Assembly (NCBI GenBank): GCA_937916125.1
Contig: CALGGE010000001.1
Coordinates: 1-5,448 of the forward strand
DNA from: an uncultured Elusimicrobia bacterium
GTDB taxonomy: Bacteria > Elusimicrobiota > Endomicrobiia > Endomicrobiales > Endomicrobiaceae
Direction: 5' to 3'
Length of the DNA stretch: 5,448 bases
Made by a program: the position numbers and the translations under genes. The first letter of the stretch is position 1, and each line of letters starts with the position of its first letter. The notes under the pieces were generated by a model, which worked only from the letters and a program-made list of their open reading frames with translations, did not search any database and was not told where the DNA came from. Of the stretch, positions 5,273 through 5,448 are shown one piece after another.

Positions 5273-5319
5273 GCGGCTGTGTAGTCGGGTTCCTACCCTA
5301 CACGGTCGCTTTTCTTTTT
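5273..5319 (+). terminator. Rho-independent terminator of the ncRNA
   Basis: GCGGCUGUGUA (5273-5283) pairs with UACACGGUCGC (5299-5309) in an 11-bp stem with two wobble pairs (G5276-U5306, U5278-G5304). Inside it, GGG (5287-5289) and CCC (5296-5298) extend the helix past a 3-base bulge to the loop UUCCUA. The T-run TTTTCTTTTT (5310-5319) starts at the last stem base. The wobble pairs pair only in the + strand transcript, so the direction is clear. Confidence 0.75.
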
Positions 5320-5360
5320 GCTTCGCAAAACTTTCTCCTTTCGTAAAATCCAAAAGAAAA
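5310..5360. repeat. 9-base inverted repeat enclosing a small hairpin
   Basis: TTTTCTTTT (5310-5318) is matched by AAAAGAAAA (5352-5360). Inside lies TTTTGC (5316-5321), TTC, GCAAAA (5325-5330). The two structures compete for 5316-5318. The T-run of the ncRNA terminator is the left arm. Confidence 0.55.
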
Positions 5361-5448
5361 ATCACGTAGCGGTGTTTCCGGCTCTTTGAAGAAATTTTAC
5401 TTTTTTTCGTGCCGGCACTATTCGTTTATATTTTTCAAGCCGGGCTCC
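5320..5448. other. non-coding tail rich in palindromes, at contig edge
   Basis: No reading frame here looks like a gene on either strand. Visible elements are the right half of the preceding inverted repeat, the perfect 10-base palindrome GTGCCGGCAC (5409-5418) right after a T-run, and CCGGCT (5378-5383) with its complement AGCCGG (5438-5443) near the last base. CCGGCTC and the terminal CCGGGCTCC are near copies. Such a stretch at a contig end suggests a repeat that stopped assembly, but this cannot be shown from one copy. Confidence 0.5.

Larger units (their letters stand above)
5096..5318 (+). ncRNA. candidate structured non-coding RNA, about 220 nt, family unknown
   Basis: The gene is defined by a strong promoter at 5061-5089 and a GC-rich hairpin with T-run at 5273-5319. 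In order the RNA would fold into a three-way junction (5114-5185), an A/U-rich hairpin (5205-5232), a 9-bp hairpin (5246-5269) and the terminator hairpin (5273-5309). GNRA-type loops and G-U pairs indicate selection on RNA rather than DNA. The junction linker UAGGAA (5169-5174) is the exact complement of the terminator loop UUCCUA (5290-5295). I tested it by eye against 6S RNA, the SRP RNA apical motif, tmRNA, RNase P conserved blocks and several riboswitch cores, and recognise none. It could be a trans-acting small RNA, a housekeeping RNA of a poorly studied lineage, or a leader controlling a gene beyond the window. A shorter ~140-nt form ending near 5240 is possible. Boundaries come from sequence signals only. 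Confidence 0.6.

Noticed and set aside
5281..5303. GGGTTCCTACCC looks a little like a tRNA T-arm
   Set aside because: The loop does not fit TTCRANY with 5-bp arms, and there is no acceptor, D or anticodon arm. The wider 11-bp stem with a T-run is a terminator.
5187..5369. 60-codon open frame on the + strand with a TTG start
   Set aside because: It has no ribosome binding site, lies across two hairpins and the terminator, has an odd Phe/Arg/Ser-rich composition and resembles no protein family.
5362..5448. Minus-strand open frame of 28 codons running in from the contig end to a TGA at 5362-5364
   Set aside because: Too short to judge, no recognisable motif, and it crosses a palindrome. It could be the end of a gene but cannot be supported.
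5437..5448. CCGGGCTCC at the window end resembles part of the RNase P RNA conserved block
   Set aside because: The essential GGAAAGT preceding it in RNase P is absent (here TTCAAG), and no other RNase P element is seen nearby.

Overview
The window looks like one short assembled contig from a diderm (Gram-negative type) bacterium of about 35-37% GC. Three consecutive genes encode proteins with a signal peptide and lipobox, and one of them is an LpoB-type activator of an outer-membrane-spanning peptidoglycan synthase system, so an outer membrane is likely. A stand-alone methionine synthase reactivation domain and the codon style would fit anaerobic host-associated lineages such as spirochaetes or Elusimicrobia, but I cannot fix the phylum from the sequence.

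Layout: bases 1-34 are an Illumina TruSeq adapter remnant, not biology. Bases 35-261 are the 3' end of an NAD(P)HX dehydratase gene (nnrD). After a 90-base AT-rich gap comes a co-directional set on the + strand: an lpoB-like lipoprotein (352-957), two tandem paralogous COG3014-like TPR lipoproteins (964-2403 and 2416-3921), a stand-alone MetH-type reactivation domain (3956-4519) and a GNAT acetyltransferase (4559-5032). The first three are spaced 6 and 12 bases apart and are probably one envelope operon. The last two follow after gaps of 34 and 39 bases, each with its own ribosome binding site, and may be read through from the same promoter.

The last 416 bases have no credible protein gene, but they are not empty. 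They carry a near-consensus sigma-70 promoter (TTGATA, 17 bases, TATAAT with a TG extension and an A/T-rich element upstream), a compact three-way junction with GNRA-type loops, two further hairpins, and a GC-rich hairpin with G-U pairs followed at once by a T-rich run. Together these read as a discrete, probably well-expressed non-coding RNA gene of about 220 nt (about 5096-5318) that I cannot match to any family I know. A 9-11 nt complementarity joins the single-stranded linker of the junction to the loop of the terminator hairpin. This is the most interesting item in the window. The remaining 130 bases to the edge are rich in inverted repeats and probably lie in a repeated or hard-to-assemble region.

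How the parts work together (inference): LpoB and the two TPR lipoproteins would act at the inner face of the outer membrane on septal or side-wall peptidoglycan synthesis. The reactivation domain would serve a B12-dependent methionine synthase encoded elsewhere. The nnrD product repairs hydrated NAD(P)H and is functionally unrelated to the operon.
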